A stretch of DNA of 43,327 bases from Chromatiales bacterium (GTDB lineage Bacteria > Pseudomonadota > Gammaproteobacteria > SZUA-152), in assembly GCA_026982555.1 (NCBI GenBank), contig JALSGT010000146.1, positions 1 to 43,327 on the forward strand, in the 5' to 3' direction. Shown here one piece after another: positions 41,415-43,327 of the stretch. The position numbers and the translations under genes were made by a program. The notes beneath the pieces were generated by a model. It worked only from the letters and a program-made list of their open reading frames with translations. It searched no databases and had not been told where the DNA came from. Every line of letters begins with the position of its first letter. Within the stretch, counting starts at the first letter, position 1.

Positions 41415-41570
41415 ATGATGAAGCAGCATTACTGCGTCATTTTATCAATCCGCACAATCATCACTTTTCTTTCCCCGCTATCATCATTGCAATGGCCAAA
41501 TCAGCCAGCGCCTATCGGTAACCTATCCTGCCAGAGACAAAAATCCTATGACTTATCACCTTGGTATTAA
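41415..41570 (+). CDS. Putative 51-aa leader/small ORF overlapping the carbamoyltransferase start
   Basis: AAAGGAGTATCCA-ATG, strong Shine-Dalgarno; translation MMKQHYCVILSIRTIITFLSPLSSLQWPNQPAPIGNLSCQRQKSYDLSPWY*. Overlaps the downstream CDS by 23 bp in another frame. Confidence 0.35.
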   Translation: MMKQHYCVILSIRTIITFLSPLSSLQWPNQPAPIGNLSCQRQKSYDLSPWY

Positions 41571-43327
41571 TCTGGGCCATGACCGTGCCGCCGCGTTAAT
41601 CGAAAACGGCGAGATTCGAGTGGCAATACAACAAGAACGGCTGGATCGTTGCAAACACAGCGTTGGCATGCTGCTGCAATCCGCAAGCGATCCTCATCAA
41701 ATACAGCCCCCCTGGGAGGCTGTTCACTACTGTCTCGACGCTGCCGGCATTACCCTGAGCGACGTCGAAAGCATTACGGCCAACATGCCGGGAACCGACC
41801 ACGCACCCGACATTCTGGAACGCATGCTGGCACCGGAATATCGCGCCAAAATCCGCACCCTGCCCAGTCATCATCTTGGCCATGCCTACAGCGCATTCTG
41901 GCCCTCGGGATTCGAGCAGGCGATTGTCCTGGTCGCCGACGCCACAGGTTCCACCGATGTTCACCATCAAACCGAATCGTATACCGTCTACCATGCTCAT
42001 GACCAACAACTGACACCGCTGCATAGCGAGAAAGTCGCCGCCCACCTCACGGCCCTTGGTACCCTTGGATTTTTGTACGAGTATGTCGCTCGCAAAGCGG
42101 GCTTTGTCACCACGGTCAACAACAGCATCAGCGTTCCCGAGGCCGGAAAATTAATGGGCCTGGCGGCGTATGGCGGACCCCAGGTTCACTGGCAGCAGTG
42201 GATTCAACCCATAAAAGACAGCTATCACCTCGACATCTCGCCTTACGATATTTTTCTAGAAGTTGCCGCTCTGGAAAAACATTACGATGATGGCAAGGAC
42301 TCCGCTTATCTGCGTCCCTACCTGGTTGACCTTAGCTGGAAAATTCAACATGAATTAGAACAGGCACTATCGCACATTGTTGCTTTGGCAATGAAGCAAA
42401 CCGGGCTGAACAAACTCTGCCTTGCTGGCGGCGTCGCGCTTAATTCAGTGGCCAACTACACCCTCTACCGTGAACTTGGTCTGGATGATCTTTTTGTCTT
42501 CCCGGCGGCTGGCGACGCAGGTATCGCCGCAGGTTGCGCCCTGTGGGCCTATGCCACACAGGAACCCGCACCAAAACGCCCGGCAAAACTGAAAACCGCC
42601 GCATTCGGACAGACCTATACCACAAAAGCCATTGAACAGGCGGTCGCCGCCCGCAGTGACCAGCTTCACCTGGAACGACCGGCAGAAGACCTGACTCAGC
42701 GCTGTGCAACGGCCTTGTCACAGGGACATATTGTCGCCTGGTTTCAGCAAGGCTCCGAATACGGCCCCCGGTCACTCGGCCATCGCTCCATTCTCGCCGA
42801 TCCTCGCTTTGCACGAATGAAAGATGTCATCAATGCGCGAATAAAGTTTCGTGAACCTTTTCGCCCCTTTGCCCCGGTTATCCCTGAAGAAAACCTCAGC
42901 GAGGTGTTTGCATTCCAGGACACGCCCCCCGGCGCAACCGCGCTGATGCTAATGGTCGCGCCCATTAAACCGCAATACCGCAACGAACTCCCCGGCATCA
43001 GCCACGAGGACGGTAGCGGTCGGGTGCAAACTGTCAGCCTGGAAAGCAGCCCGCACCTGTACCATCTCTGCCAGCAACTCGCGACTCTGCGCGGTGGCCC
43101 GCCGGTGATCCTCAATACCAGCTTTAATGTCGCCGGTCAGCCTCTGGTGGAAACACCAGAACAGGCCATCGAGGTATTTCTATCCACGGATATCGATTAT
43201 CTGGTGCTGGATGGTTTATGGATCAGCAAACGTCAAACACCTATTCTCAGTTATGCCGAACATAGCCAAGACCTTGCTGTCGAAATACTACCCCGGGGTC
43301 TGGCACCTGAGCAGCCTGATGTCCTTG
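41548..43327 (+). CDS. NodU/CmcH/TobZ-family carbamoyltransferase, truncated by the window end
   Basis: Open frame of 593 codons to the window end: MTYHLGINLGHDRAAALIENGEIRVAIQQERLDRCKHSVG..., 'GSEYGPRSLGHRSILADPR', 'FREPFRPFAPVIPEE', 'VILNTSFNVAGQPLVETPEQAIE'. Missing from the ORF track because it has no stop. Confidence 0.93.
   Translation, partial: MTYHLGINLGHDRAAALIENGEIRVAIQQERLDRCKHSVGMLLQSASDPHQIQPPWEAVHYCLDAAGITLSDVESITANMPGTDHAPDILERMLAPEYRAKIRTLPSHHLGHAYSAFWPSGFEQAIVLVADATGSTDVHHQTESYTVYHAHDQQLTPLHSEKVAAHLTALGTLGFLYEYVARKAGFVTTVNNSISVPEAGKLMGLAAYGGPQVHWQQWIQPIKDSYHLDISPYDIFLEVAALEKHYDDGKDSAYLRPYLVDLSWKIQHELEQALSHIVALAMKQTGLNKLCLAGGVALNSVANYTLYRELGLDDLFVFPAAGDAGIAAGCALWAYATQEPAPKRPAKLKTAAFGQTYTTKAIEQAVAARSDQLHLERPAEDLTQRCATALSQGHIVAWFQQGSEYGPRSLGHRSILADPRFARMKDVINARIKFREPFRPFAPVIPEENLSEVFAFQDTPPGATALMLMVAPIKPQYRNELPGISHEDGSGRVQTVSLESSPHLYHLCQQLATLRGGPPVILNTSFNVAGQPLVETPEQAIEVFLSTDIDYLVLDGLWISKRQTPILSYAEHSQDLAVEILPRGLAPEQPDVL

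Overview
Gammaproteobacterial-type chromosomal window. It was read from the sequence and the supplied ORF track only; no searches were run. Main contents: (i) A tightly coupled minus-strand cluster at 0.1-11.9 kb. It encodes a single-module type I PKS (KS-AT-DH-psiKR-degenerate ER-KR-ACP, no TE), a stand-alone alpha-oxoamine synthase (AOS), an RND/MMPL exporter, a LolA-like outer-membrane lipoprotein-sorting protein and a DUF1302-like beta-barrel. This looks like a make-and-export system for a polyketide-derived amino ketone/amino alcohol and is the best candidate for an undescribed system. (ii) Housekeeping genes: PfkB kinase, LtaS-like sulfatase, stand-alone ODP-type MBL di-iron protein, YyaL/DUF255 protein, RlmI, and an Mrp Na+/H+ antiporter operon with fused MrpA-B. 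(iii) The conserved ispF-truD-...-surE-pcm-yqaA-nlpD-rpoS neighbourhood, interrupted by an Smr protein and two chemoreceptors with good sigma-28-like promoters. (iv) def, a GcvR-like ACT protein and a ZIP transporter. (v) A truncated NodU/CmcH-family carbamoyltransferase at the right edge, preceded by a small overlapping ORF. Between genes there is a dispersed short inverted-repeat (MITE/REP-like) family with end sequence ATCCTAAAATCCGCAGTTGA, in at least four copies. No tRNA, rRNA or CRISPR array was recognised.
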